Below are positions 50,168-62,364 of a DNA stretch of 64,000 nt, piece after piece. Source of the stretch: Acanthacorydalis orientalis (lineage: Eukaryota; Arthropoda; Insecta; Megaloptera; Corydalidae); NCBI GenBank assembly GCA_034766995.1, contig CM068317.1, positions 34,632,428 to 34,696,427 on the forward strand, in the 5' to 3' direction. The notes under the pieces are model-generated. The model had not been told where the DNA came from. It made no database searches and saw nothing but the letters and a program-made list of their open reading frames with translations. Each line of letters opens with the position of its first letter. The stretch's first letter is position 1. The position numbers and the translations under genes are program-made.

Positions 50168-51480
50168 AATTGAAAAACATGTTTTAAAAAATATGTACAT
50201 AAATAATGGAAGAATATATTAGAAATATTCATTTTTCAATATTTAACTGTTTATCAAAAATGATTGATATTTATAATAATCATTAATTCAAGTATAATAA
50301 TTGTTTTAATTCGAGATATATTCTTTTTATACATAATTATCACTTATATAGAAAATTTATATAAAGTAAGAAATGCACGATTTTATATAATTTCTCTAAG
50401 CAAAAAAGCAATACATTAAAAAATAAAACTCGACATAAATCTTAAGCGAGATTGTGTTTAGGAATAAAAAAATTTTAATTTAATTTTAAATTTAATAAAT
50501 ATTATTTATCACAGTTCATTTTTGGCGTTATGATAAAATCTGTTTTACACATGAATTATTTTATTACGTTGCAAAGCATAATTTTTTAGTCAAAAATGTT
50601 CAGGAAATGGTTATTGATTATTTTTGAATGATACTTGTGATTATTTCGATAGAGATGTTGTCATTCTTAAAGAACAAAGATATAGATCTGATTCAGAAGA
50701 CTTTTCTGTACCTTAGTGCTTTGAGTATGATGACATCAGCATCAAAATGCGCATAAGCAACAATAAAATATCTACAATCATTGATTTAATATTCTTTCTC
50801 GGGATTTTCTTTACATTTTCTGAAAAAATTTTCAAAAAAATACATTTTTATTTAAATAATAGCATTTCCTACTATACTCTAGTCTGTTATATGACAAGTT
50901 ATTTGAATTTAAAATTAACTACTTTCTTCCTAATTGAGGAAAAACGAAAATATTAATCCATTTCCGTTAAGCAAACGGAAAGAGAAATTATCTGTTCTTA
51001 ATTATATAACTATTCCATCACAGATAAATTCTTCCTTGAAATATTAAAAACTATATAAAAAAAATTAAAAATATAACTGGTTAAGAACGAATTCGGAACT
51101 GTTCAATGGTGAACGTCATAATACTAAACCCAATAATTTGCAAATAGACAGAATCACAGAAATACAGTCACAGATCAAGGCTTTGATTTTATTAATAATT
51201 AAGTAATACATTTGGATTATTACAAATTTATATTAATACAGTTCGTTGACCGATACAAATTGGATCTTTTATTATGTGAAAATACATAATTTCTATTAAT
51301 GTAATTCAAATTAAAACGATTTTCTCATTGAACCATATATAGAAATATAGATTGAATTAAAATCATATGTTATTTACAATCATTTTTTAAGAGAATAGCG
51401 TTTATACAATAAACCAGTTGTATTACACGAGTTTTATAATACAGTTCTCATTGTACGTTTTAAATTAGCGTAAAAATATG
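50168..51480. other. AT-rich sequence, no gene seen
   Basis: The + strand 69-codon frame at 50747-50956 is Phe/Ile/Lys-rich and unrecognised. Sequence near 50590-50630 resembles the 3' flank of the suspected dispersed repeat. Confidence 0.4.
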
Positions 51481-51850
51481 ATATTGTGCCCGACAGTTAG
51501 AATGATTACGTTTCAATAATTGCTTTACGAGATCACAAACGAATATAATTCTTTCGTATTAGTTGATGTATACCATCAGGTAAATCTCGAGTTACTGCAA
51601 TACTATATCATAGCATACACCCATAAATATTTCCATGACGTTGCATTTATTAATGGCGTAACCGCAGGACAGGTTAGGATTCTCGTTACAAATTATAGTT
51701 TCTGCTAAGGTGATAAATTTTTATGAAAGTTCGTGTTTGCACACATAGATATAAATAATAAACAAGTTCTGCACGAGTACATACAATTTGGAGGGGAAAT
51801 TTTCGATAGCCTCTGGGTAGCAGTTGTGTGATATTTGACGTTTTAATAAA
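51480..51850. other. sequence-complex island with a donor-like site
   Basis: Mixed composition. ATCAG|GTAAAT at 51575-51585 is a fair splice donor, and the frame through it is open for 62 codons (51520-51708). The peptide is not recognised. It could be a conserved element or a cryptic exon. Confidence 0.25.
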
Positions 51851-52590
51851 AGCACGTATGTACTCATACATGCACACAAACATCTACAAACAAAATACTG
51901 TATATATATATATATATATATATATCTGCTGTGTGGGTATATGTATGTGTGAGTTTACAATAAAAGCATTTTATTAAAAATACAGTAGTCATAAAAAAGT
52001 TGTTGATTAAAAAAAATAATTTAGTGATCATCTCGTAAATAAAAAATACTAAAAATAAAATTTTATTATAAACAAATAATTGATACATACATTCACAAAA
52101 CTATTTATGTATGTTTATTAATAATAAAATATTATATTGATTTGTTAGATATTTTAATGTCTGCAATAAAACACTTTTTTGTTATAATATCAATGGATAG
52201 AAAAAATTCATAAATTTTGGTACTTAATATTAATTATGCAAATAATTTATACATTAAGAAGACAATATATTTAATAAAATTTATTCGAATTTAAGACAAT
52301 AAACAAATGTTATTGTATTTCCTTATAATGAACTTATATAATGAAAAATATCGGATAATTTTTAATTATTTATAAACACATGACAGACATAATTTCAATG
52401 ACAAATATATTTCCTGCTTTCTTTTGATCTATAAGAACTTTTAAAACTATATTATACTGCTTGTACTACAATTGTACTTTTTAAACATTGATCCAATTAT
52501 AATAATATAAACCTATTATTTTCTAAAATATTTTTCCTAATATACAAGTATCATTCTGTTGTACAAATATTTAATTTAAATATGTTTATA
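51850..52590. other. AT-rich sequence, one TA tract
   Basis: (TA)n at 51900-51926; nothing else seen. Confidence 0.45.
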
Positions 52591-52591
52591 T

Positions 52592-53008
52592 ATGATTTTA
52601 ACAGATCATAACAGCAAGAATCAAACTGTTAAAATATTTACTTTTCAAAAAAAATCATACTATTGTTTAAATTTTATACATATTTATATTAATTGTCTAG
52701 GTAAAATCGTATATCATAAAACAAACTTTCTTTTACGTAAGGACTTGTTAACAATTCGTATAGTCAATTTATTTTTCAACGTAGGGATTCCAATTTCAAA
52801 CATTGAACTTCTTAACCAATTTGCTTCACTCAAAAATATCAACTAATGACCTCGTTATCAAAGCACTTTAAACTCTTCCGAAACATCATGCTCCGCTTTG
52901 TAGATAATCGTACTTTATGATTTTGTAGTTATAATGGCATATTTTATATCTGTTGATCCAACTGCCGCATTTGCGTTGAGGTTAACCGCTAACCAAGTTG
53001 TGGCATGA
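52592..53008 (+). pseudogene. suspected hAT-like transposase remnant
   Basis: One reading frame is followed throughout, with stops at 52844, 52847, near 52910 and at 53006. The first part (to 52843) ends RKDLLTIRIVNLFFNVGIPI-SNIELLNQ; the frame then gives PRYQSTL and, from 52934, MAYFISVDPTAAFALRLTAN-QVV. The order resembles hAT/CGGBP1-like proteins of animals: a DL...F...NIP..KL.N helix, then an ESTLR motif, then a W-[IV]-S-[IV]-DETTD...RY-[IV]-AN-VV strand. I matched these from memory of the family pattern, not by a search. The sequence is far too decayed to encode a working protein. Confidence 0.4.
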
Positions 53009-54011
53009 GAAACGATCAATAAAGTTATTCAAGGAAGTCATAATCGTATATAATCTAATGCATATCTTAACTAGCTGGATCTTACCAACTGGATAGATAA
53101 GATTGTTAGTAAACTATAATATAATATCAATTAGATTCCAAACGCATGCTTGTTTTTTTATCGGTTTTAATTTAACCAACATGTTATTTTGTTGTATTGA
53201 TACAAAATTGTTATAAGAAATTTATTACAGAAAAACATCTTAGTTTTCTTAGAAGATATAAAATCAGAACTATTTTGATTATCTTATCATTTATCTTTTT
53301 TTAATGCAAAGTAGTGGGTGTAAAAAACTTTAATTATTTTTAAATTATGTGAAATAAACAGATCGTTATTTACATATTTAAATTTTTTACATTAGAAAAA
53401 TTTAAAAATATGTAAACTATCTGGATGTTTCATTTTCAAATTCAAACATATAACAGTTTAATGTTTGTTTATAATAACGTATTCAAAAATAAAAAAAATC
53501 TGTGAATAAAACCAAATTTATCTTTTTACAATTAAAATAATTCGAAGTTAAAAGTAAGATTCTGCAAAAAGATAATTTTAATCTCAATTATTCAATTTAA
53601 TACAAGTCTAAGACCGAGTTATTTTTTAACTTCTCTTTACCGCTGGCTTATCCATATATCCTATATATTTTAGCGAACATCTCTATTAGTAAATATGAAT
53701 TCGTTTATTATCAATAAATACAGTAAAGTAATATAAAATCATATTCCTTACACTTGAAATTTACTCGTCGAAAAGACAAGTTGATAATCATTGTATTTTT
53801 TTAAAAAAAAAAGTAATAAGAAAAATTTTTAAAATTGTAAGAATTTTTTTCCTGAATAGTAACCACACGAGAAGACTAATTCGCAACTTAAGTATCACTA
53901 ATTTAAATTAGTTAATAAACAAAGTATTTTTCTCTTTTATGAAATTGAAATTTTCTTTCGAATTGTGAAAATTACATTAGAATAATATTTTATCAATTTT
54001 ATAATAAAATA

Positions 54012-54012
<1 letters not shown>

Positions 54013-54046
<34 letters not shown>
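54013..54046. repeat. (TA)n microsatellite
   Basis: About 17 units. Confidence 0.95.
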
Positions 54047-54047
<1 letters not shown>

Positions 54048-54848
54048 CATTTTCTGTATTATCGGTTTGCATCATTATTGTAAACCAGTAATTCATTCCT
54101 ATTAATTTTAAATTTCAATAAATTAAAAACTAAACAACTGATGTAAATCAATATGTTAGAAAACTGGATGTGTAACATTCTGTAACATTGTTATTTATTT
54201 ATTCTTTTTCCTTTTGTATGACTCAGCAAATCCGTGCTCTATTAACTTCGCATTAACTTCGCCACAATAATCTATTAACTGAAAATGTAATCATAGTATT
54301 AGTATTTTTATCTTTTAAAAGCTTAAAATTAAATATTTATGTATATAAAAAAACTTAATATTGCTGAAATGAGATTCATTGGATTAAAAACAAATCTAAA
54401 AAACCTAATCTTAAAAATTAATTTAATCACAAATTGGCACAGTCACTGGCTTATTGATATCTTTCATTTATACTTAAGTGTTATGGTAATTCGATGTTTC
54501 TAAGAAGATCTTGAAATCAGACACACTTATCAAAAAAAATCATTTTTTTTTTAACACAGGCATACAAAATAGAAATGCTGATTAGATGTAGGTTAAAAAA
54601 AACGCTTTCATAATTGAATCAGTAAAGGAGATGATTAATATAGATGAAGATAAATTTATGACAAAACGTATCCCACAATTGTCATTCGACCACCTGTGAT
54701 GTTGTGGACCCGAGTCTTGTATCTTGGATATAACCAGTTTTTAAAGCAGGTGTACTCGAGTGAAAATATGCAGCACATTATTGTTTGTTTGTTTGTTTCT
54801 TTTTATAATATGTAATCTGCACATACATACATACTCGCACCACCGGTA

Positions 54849-54849
54849 T

Positions 54850-54882
<33 letters not shown>
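54849..54882. repeat. (TA)n microsatellite
   Basis: About 16 units. Confidence 0.95.
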
Positions 54883-54886
<4 letters not shown>

Positions 54887-55089
54887 TTTAAAAGTCTAAA
54901 TAAAAAAATATTTTTCAATGTACAAGTGATAATTATAGCACTAATGTATTTATATGTATTTTTAATTAAATTTAAATTGTATATTGGAACTTGAACAAAA
55001 AATAATTGTTTTCGGTTCTTTCTATTTGCTGCTCTTTCTTTTATACTCTATCTTCTCTTTATATATTTATATATAGATATATCTTGATG

Positions 55090-55131
<42 letters not shown>

Positions 55132-55391
55132 TATAAATATAGACTTTGCACTGAAACGCTTCTTAATGTTATCGGTTTTTCAGCTTCCAGCTTCTATTTT
55201 TTTAAAGCTCAATAATAGACATGTACATAAATTAATTAAAAATCGATTGAAAATTAAAATAGTATTTTAAACAAAATGCGTCATTAATAAAAAAAAATAT
55301 TAAAATTGTAATTCATAGATTCCCATTTTTTTTAAAAAAAAAACAATGGCATTGAAATAAAAGATACTAATGGCACACCATCTATATATCC

Positions 55392-55395
<4 letters not shown>

Positions 55396-55434
<39 letters not shown>

Positions 55435-55446
55435 TGTGTGTGTGTA
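55396..55446. repeat. (TA)n(TG)n compound microsatellite
   Basis: About 17 TA units, GAG, then five TG units. Confidence 0.95.
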
Positions 55447-56099
55447 TAAAAAAATAAATCAGTAAGGACGTCGAATTAAGATGTAATAAAATTTACTGCA
55501 AATTTTTGAAAAGGAAAAGAATTTAAATTTTCAAATTGAAATTAATAGAAATTCAATTCAATCGTATGATCTATGTATATTAAGGGCGAGAAAAACGTTC
55601 GAGATGAACAATACTTCTCTAATGATTTTTTTCAAACATTTTTTTTTATTTTTTATATCCCTTTATCATAATTGTATTTAATTTTTAAAATCAGAAGTAA
55701 ATTCGTATTCTAAATGAAAAATTAATATATTCCATACAGTTATATCTAATTTCTTTATATGAATGAGTGTCACGAATTAAATATTTGAGCTTGACAGTTT
55801 TTATATATTTTTTTATTACAAAAGCTATAATTCTTCAAATTTAATGAACATTAGATTCTCACATTGTTTCAAATAAATATGAATTATTATAATAAAATTG
55901 GACATTAAATAAAATATTTTATATATTCATGTATAGATAATAGCATTTATATATTTTCTTTATTATAAATGTGTCTGCACATTCGCCAAATTTTTATTAT
56001 GTCTATTATACGAGAATTTACTTACAAAACGAGTTAGCAGCAAATAACATACAAAAATAAACACTTGGATCGTAAAAAAGAAAATAACAAAAATATGTA

Positions 56100-56320
56100 C
56101 CATGTAACCAGTACTCACTGAAACAAAATGTTGGCATGTTTTTTGCTTCGCACACCACTTTTAAATGCATCCACTGCTTTAACATATGCAGTTATTTGGA
56201 TGCATGTCTCATGTACAAGTCTGATAGGATTCCAATCTTATTTATATTTCGTATATGTAGCCAAATAATATTTACTAGAAGAATGTACAATATATATATA
56301 TATATATATATACATAAATG
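56100..56320 (+). other. short unrecognised frame in a mildly complex stretch
   Basis: A + strand frame (56136-56321) begins MFFASHTTFKCIHCFNICSY and ends in a TA tract (56289-56312). Cys-rich but with no recognisable zinc-finger spacing. Probably chance. Confidence 0.15.
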
Positions 56321-56648
56321 ATCTCGTCAAATTATTATAATTTAATTTGTCTATTACCTTGCAATAAACACCAGTGTATTATAAATTTAAATTTACTGCT
56401 ACTATTCTCCATGTCAGTGACGGTATAAAAGTAAATATTAGCACATTCTTCAATTACCAAATATCATATCATAAACACTTTCAGTATCTAATTGTTTTAT
56501 ATTTGCATTACATAAGCAGTTGGTCTCAACAAGTTTGAACCTTTTGTTTCGCTTTTAATTTCTTTAAATCTTACAAGATGAGTACAAATATTGCAATACG
56601 ATCAATTAAAATTCAGTCGATTCTCAGAACTCAGTTTGTATAATGGGT

Positions 56649-57012
56649 TTATTGATAAAATAAATTAAACTGGATTTTATACCAGTCGACGTATGCACCG
56701 CTTGCATAAAAGAAATGCATTCTTGTTGAAGACCAGATGTTCTTGGATGCACCGATGTATAATGTAAACTCAGCAACATTCGTCCGCACACTTCTAGTAA
56801 ATATGCTCAAGGCCGTATGTGGACGACAATCGCACGAAACAACCCAGTGCTGTACTAATACTTTTTTACAAAACAATATTGTATTTGCAATTGGCTCAGT
56901 AGAGTCTGTTGAAAGTGGTATCATGTATGTACCAATCGCAATGCAATCAAAAGTTCTTTCACCTTCGAATCGCAGTTCAAACATAAATGATAAATCGCGT
57001 GTTGGAACTTGA
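56649..57012 (-). pseudogene. complex block open on both strands, possible coding relic (unrecognised)
   Basis: The - strand is open for 111 codons (56984 down to 56649), starting MFELRFEGERTFDCIAIGTY and including VSCDCRPHTALSIFTRSV. The + strand is open in the complementary frame for 91 codons (56737-57012), including VRTLLVNMLKAVCGRQSHET. Long opposite frames in register are common over real or former coding DNA, and this block is clearly less AT-rich than its flanks. I could not identify a family on either strand and do not know which is sense. The sharp composition edges (about 56640 and 57010) suggest an insertion such as a processed copy or transposon fragment. Confidence 0.35.
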
Positions 57013-57525
57013 TTTGTGTGTTTTTTTTCTATTATTGTTCAGTGCTAATTTCATTATAAGTAACACTGTTTTTTTAGTATTAGATTATATTTTGAATACT
57101 ATAATCTTGAATGGTTTTATATTTCCTGTAATGTGTTTCGTAATCTTTAAAAACGATTTAAAAGTCTATTTAGTTCACTTTTTGTCAAACTTTCACAAAA
57201 AGAAATACACAAAATGGTGCTCTTAATTTTCTAGCTGAAATCATTCAATTCGTGAAAGAATGGATAGTTGATTCTTAAAAAGAGAAGAACTTTTATTGGA
57301 ATAATAAAAAGACCAAAAGGCATAAATCAGTTCAATCAAATATTAGTACTTTTTATTAATAAGAAATCTTAAATGGATAATTTACTATAATAAATTTTAT
57401 ATATGTAAAATAATATGACATTCAAAGTATTGAAAAGAGGAATAGTAATATTTAAAAATTGATTAATTTTACTCTTCTTGAAAACTTCTTATTTAAAATC
57501 AGTGTAGTTTTATTTTTATATCGCG

Positions 57526-57526
<1 letters not shown>

Positions 57527-57564
<38 letters not shown>

Positions 57565-57572
57565 CGTGTGTA
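57527..57572. repeat. (TA)n(TG)n compound microsatellite
   Basis: About ten TA units, eight TG units with one GC, then TATATATG. Confidence 0.95.
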
Positions 57573-58220
57573 TATATGTGTGTATACACATACGAGGTTT
57601 CTATGAAATTCGTATTCTTGAAAAATGCAACCAAAATCGAATCATTTCAAATCAAATCACCTTTTCTCATAACAATGAATCGAATAAAAGAACTCTCTGC
57701 CTATAACATCGGTATTTTTAGTTAAAACAGTATTTTTCTTCAGATTTTCTTATTTTCAGTCTGCATTTTCTATGAAAAATATTTTATATTAGAAATGTAA
57801 AATAAGTGGATTTTATATTGCGTTATTTATTTTCCATATTTAAATAATTTTTGGTAAAATAAACTATTTTACTGTAGAAAGTCTCTAAAATTGAAAAATT
57901 ATATTTGTACAAGAAGTAGCATCAGTCAAGTAATCAATTTATGCCAAAAAAATACTTTTGATGAAACACGAATTTTATTTTAATATTTGAACTTTTTGTA
58001 TTTCATTACCTTACATTTTTTCATAACGGTACAAAAATCGAAATATAATAAACACTTAAGACAGATGGTTTGTAGATGTAAAGTAATTTTAAATTTTTAT
58101 CTTGTTTAATGTTAATTAACAGAATTCATTGACCATCACCTTGTCGTTATAATTATATACGTTACGGCTGTTGTATTTAAATTCAGATAATTTAAGATGT
58201 AATAAAATTAGTACACGCTC

Positions 58221-58222
<2 letters not shown>

Positions 58223-58287
<65 letters not shown>

Positions 58288-58288
58288 A
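58223..58288. repeat. (TA)n(TG)n compound microsatellite
   Basis: About 24 TA units followed by eight TG units. Confidence 0.95.
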
Positions 58289-59099
58289 TATACTGGAAAA
58301 CTATCAAGATAATCAATAACATTACATTATGTGCTGTCTTTATATATAAATTTTATTTATTTTCATAATATTTTTCCTGTTTATTGCTGGTAGGAATTTT
58401 TAAAATCAATAATTCGAGGGATAATATTTGATATTATAGCTAGTTTCTGAAATTGAAACTACTAATGTTTACAAGTTTCAAAATATTTTTATATATTTAA
58501 CTTCCTCGTTTTTAACAGACAGCAATATGGTTTTAATTTTATTGATAGTTTCAACATATAATGGAATTTTTTTTATGATTATTTCACTTTTTTGTAACAT
58601 TAATATATAATTAATTATTCACATATAAACTCGAAATTGAATTGTAACTTATATCAAAATCTGCATGAATTGTGAAACAATAAAATATTTTTTTTTATAA
58701 AAATATTCTAATTATATTATTTTTATAACTATTGTTGTTTTAACGATCTATTATAGGTTTTAAATACAAATGTAGGAGTACATATTGATGTACATAGTAA
58801 TACAGTTGTTTGAAATAAATTGATCAAATAAAGTATAATCAAACGACAAACAATTATGAGATTATGAGTTTTGAAACAGAATCTATTTTCAAATCGGAGT
58901 GTATAAAAAAATAGTTATTTCAACAAACAAACAAATACTAATCCAATATAATTTCGACTTTATGTCTGGACTATATATTCTTGTATGTATACATAGTGAA
59001 AATATCAAATAACAAAATAAACACAAATGCACGCATACACATATTAGTAGGTATTGAAAATATATACATGGGTTTGTGTACACAGTACCAAATTCACAC

Positions 59100-59530
59100 A
59101 CATGTACTCACACATCGAGCTAACTAGTTGTATGAGCAAACATTGCAACATGGCATTACACTAAAAACGTAAACAAATTGTCAGTGGCAAAATTAAAATG
59201 CAAATTGCATCGGAAACAAAAGGACTCTCGCCCGCTAATTATAACATTACGGTCGGTGGCCCTCGCGCCACTACAAACATGTTACAATGAGAGTTGTGAC
59301 TGTGTCCTATGTGAACGCTTCAGCACTCGCAATTCTGTATCATCGTTGTTGTCATCATCATCATTATCATCGTTCCATTGCAGCATCACCAGACGCTCTG
59401 GCGCCTTCGCGTTCAAATAGAATCACTTTTAATTCGTGCACGGCTCGACGTTCTCTTCAACACAACAATTCTGATTTCGAGCTGTTTGTTTTCATGCGTG
59501 TCTATTTTTTCACGGATATAAATCGCTAGA
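59100..59530. other. large sequence-complex, GC-richer island
   Basis: About 430 bases including GGTCGGTGGCCCTCGCG near 59253, an octamer-like ATGCAAAT at 59197, a (TCA)n run at 59352-59371 and GACGCTCTGGCGCC near 59392. Two overlapping + strand 80-codon frames (59178-59420 and 59287-59529) cover it. Their Ser/His runs come from the triplet repeat, and neither is recognised. It is one of the strongest candidates for a conserved regulatory element or a 5' exon. Confidence 0.35.
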
Positions 59531-61650
59531 TTATTTAAATAACAATTGCTGAAAATGAATCTATTGTGTTATAAAAAAAGAATGAACAATTTTCAGTGAT
59601 GTATTTAATTTTCACGTCTGGTTGCTTTTATGTCATTTTTTTCTGCAGAAAACTCCAAACTATTACTTTAATTAAATATATATTTAACGTTGAACATGAA
59701 CATTATATCATATTTAAGCTAATGTTATTTTCTATACTCAAAACGTGTATTTAATTTATCTATATTTTGACTTTTTTTAAAAAAAGGTGTATAAATCACG
59801 TTAAAATAAATTTCCAGTTATAAAATGAATACTTTTTACCATTATCGTATTATATACTATTTCATTCATATAAACTAACTAGGGTGCAAAATAAAGTAGC
59901 AATTAAATGAATTTATCACATCATAACACAATTTTCAGCAAATCAAAACCCAATAATGAATTTTAATTTTTCACATTTTATGTAATTTTTACTATTCCAT
60001 TCATTTTGTAATTTCATCATCGAATAAAGCTAAAACTTTTACTGTTTTATTTTCATTTCATCTTTAATTACAATTTATTTTTTACGATTTTTTATTATAT
60101 TACTAATTAATATACATGCGATTCCAATAAAACAACTACAACATTTTGACAGTATATTGTTTGGTGTGGTTATTTTGAGTAAAAAAGTTAGATAAATATA
60201 AATTCAAATCTATTTATTTACGTAATTACAATATATAAAAGTTGTTAGTTTTATAGTAAATTCAAATGCTTCAAATTAAATAAAAAACAGTTTAAATACA
60301 AAATGAAATAATTTTTTTCGCGAAAATAGAACTCATTAAACGTTAGATAATATTTAATTTTACATTTGAAAAAATTTGATATTTGTAAGAGAGTTTATCG
60401 TCTTATTGCAGAATAAAATATGGATAAATCTTCTTTCTCTTAATGGATTAATTGAAAGTGGAGATTTTGTCACATCTAATATCTCCTCATCAAATCATTA
60501 AGATTTTTTTCTTTGAAAAAATATTTAAAAAGAGGCACTATATAGCATTACATGATACACTCGTTGACATTTATTTGAAAACATTATTAATTTTCCAAAT
60601 AAAGTAATGATAATTTGATATTTATCTTTTATTGAATAGTCGATATTCGGATTTTATTTGAACTGCAAGAACCGTTTTTGGACATTTACTGTAATTAATA
60701 AAAATTTTTAATTTGATTTCAACTATTTTGTTTTATTTTTTGATTGTAATTTGATTTTAAGTTTGAGGATTTTTTACTACACTAATACACTCTTTACACT
60801 AATCTCGAATGAAACTAAATAAAGTAAAAGATGAGTTAACTTAACATTATATGAAATTCCATGTTTTACATTCTTTTTATTTTGTAGTGTATGATGCAGT
60901 AAAGCATATTTTCCAAAAATTTAAATTAATAGAATAGTACTTGATTTAATAAATCTTTACAAAATTTCCTTTTATAATGTACGAATATAGTTTTGCTCTT
61001 TTACAAGAACACATATTGTAGTTGCTTGAAGTTATATTTTAATATTTTTTATATTGACTTTTATTTTAATAAAAAAATTAAATATTTAATATGTCTTAAT
61101 AACCTTCTTATGAAATCCATATATGTAGGTGAAAGCACTTTAAAGGCCATTCTGTGTACATATTAAGGCAAGAAGTTTAATAAAATAGACATTTCCTATA
61201 TTTATTGATCTTAATATATTTTAAATTGCATGTTGTGTTAGATCATATCTCAATTTGTATTATCTTGAAGCTATTAAAATAGTACAATTACTTGTGTTTC
61301 ATAACATATGTATCTTTCATTATTACTATAATTTTTTGAATATAAAATTAGTAGAATTATTATGTATATCTATATATAAAAAATTCGTAATCATTTTACA
61401 TATTAAAATCTAAATTGTATGAAGCTTAAACTAATGTTGAGATAACTATTTCTCAGTAACAATAAAAATATTTTATTTTGTCAGTATGAAAGGACGTCGG
61501 ATTTAATTTAAATAATAGTAAAAATGACTAACTACTAAAATATTAAGTATTAAGCATCTCTTGTTAAGCACTAAGCAGCTACAAATATTTGATACAATTC
61601 ATATTCTGTACATAAACTTCATGTCTCTAAATATATATGTGTCGCAAATC
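59530..61650. other. AT-rich sequence, no gene seen
   Basis: An acceptor-like TTTTTTTCTGCAG ends at 59648 without a following open exon. No long TA tract occurs in this 2 kb, which is unusual for the window. Confidence 0.45.
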
Positions 61651-61800
61651 TTTGCGGTTGATTAAGTGATCCCGGCTCGACAAAGTCTAAACAAGCAATT
61701 CAACTTCGCAAATGAAAATCAAGATTAACGGCGAAGTCACCTGTTGTTCGCTTGTAAAGCTCAGCATGCACACAAATACACTCACACTTACACATTAATA
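61650..61800. other. small complex island left of two TA tracts
   Basis: GTGATCCCGGCTCGAC near 61667 and mixed sequence up to 61795. Together with 61940-62220 it forms one GC-richer block split by the TA tracts. Confidence 0.3.
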
Positions 61801-61806
61801 TATGTG

Positions 61807-61849
<43 letters not shown>

Positions 61850-61858
61850 CATCAAATA

Positions 61859-61906
<48 letters not shown>
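61801..61906. repeat. two (TA)n tracts separated by 13 bases
   Basis: About 19 TA units, TTCCATCAAATAC, then about 22 TA units. The three - strand frames over them are Tyr-Ile artefacts. Confidence 0.95.
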
Positions 61907-61909
<3 letters not shown>

Positions 61910-61939
61910 TGTATATATGTATATACACATACATAACAT

Positions 61940-62220
61940 TCACGGTGCAAAAATAAAACCGAAAACATAAACTTTTTCGGGGCATAATTAATGCAACCGG
62001 ACGAACGGTCGACGGGATACATAACACGCAACGAACCTGTTCCAGGCACACGATCTCGATGTTTAAAGAACGACAACACGTCACACAGCGTGAAAAATAA
62101 AATAAACCCGTCCTCTAACCTGCTACAAAACATTGGCGCCTGCTGTCTTTAAATAACCTCTCGTCGGACAGCTGAATTTCGTTGTTAATTACAAAGTTAA
62201 CGTTTCGCAATGTTGTTCCA
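61940..62220. promoter_or_regulatory. GC-richer island with homeodomain-like and HNF1-like motifs
   Basis: Contains the near-palindrome GCATAATTAATGC (61982-61994), two AAAAATAAAA motifs, CAGCTG (E-box) near 62169 and GTTAATTACAAAGTTAAC near 62185, whose halves are inverted as in HNF1/homeodomain dimer sites. CG dinucleotides are frequent (CGGACGAACGGTCGACGG). No coding frame. Likely enhancer or promoter; inference. Confidence 0.35.
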
Positions 62221-62306
62221 GTATTTTTTTTTCGTTTCTTAGTTTTATATTTGTCGTGTTCGAAATATATTGGTACATGTTGTTTTATGAGACAATTCTC
62301 TAGTAG

Positions 62307-62308
<2 letters not shown>

Positions 62309-62359
<51 letters not shown>
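62309..62359. repeat. (TA)n microsatellite
   Basis: About 25 units, ending ATGTATATGTATTG. Confidence 0.95.

Positions 62360-62364
<5 letters not shown>

Larger units (their letters stand above)
53010..56100. other. AT-rich sequence with TA tracts
   Basis: No gene seen. Tracts at 54013-54046, 54849-54882, 55094-55122 and 55396-55446. The stretch 54650-54800 is a little more complex. Confidence 0.45.
57012..59100. other. AT-rich sequence with TA/TG tracts
   Basis: No gene seen. Tracts at 57527-57572 and 58223-58288. The 79-codon frame at 56987-57226 is hydrophobic and AT-driven. Confidence 0.45.

Noticed and set aside
56881..56940. Similarity of the 56.6 kb frame to translation elongation factor 1-alpha (AIGT...)
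   Set aside because: Only four residues agree and the sequence diverges at once on both sides.
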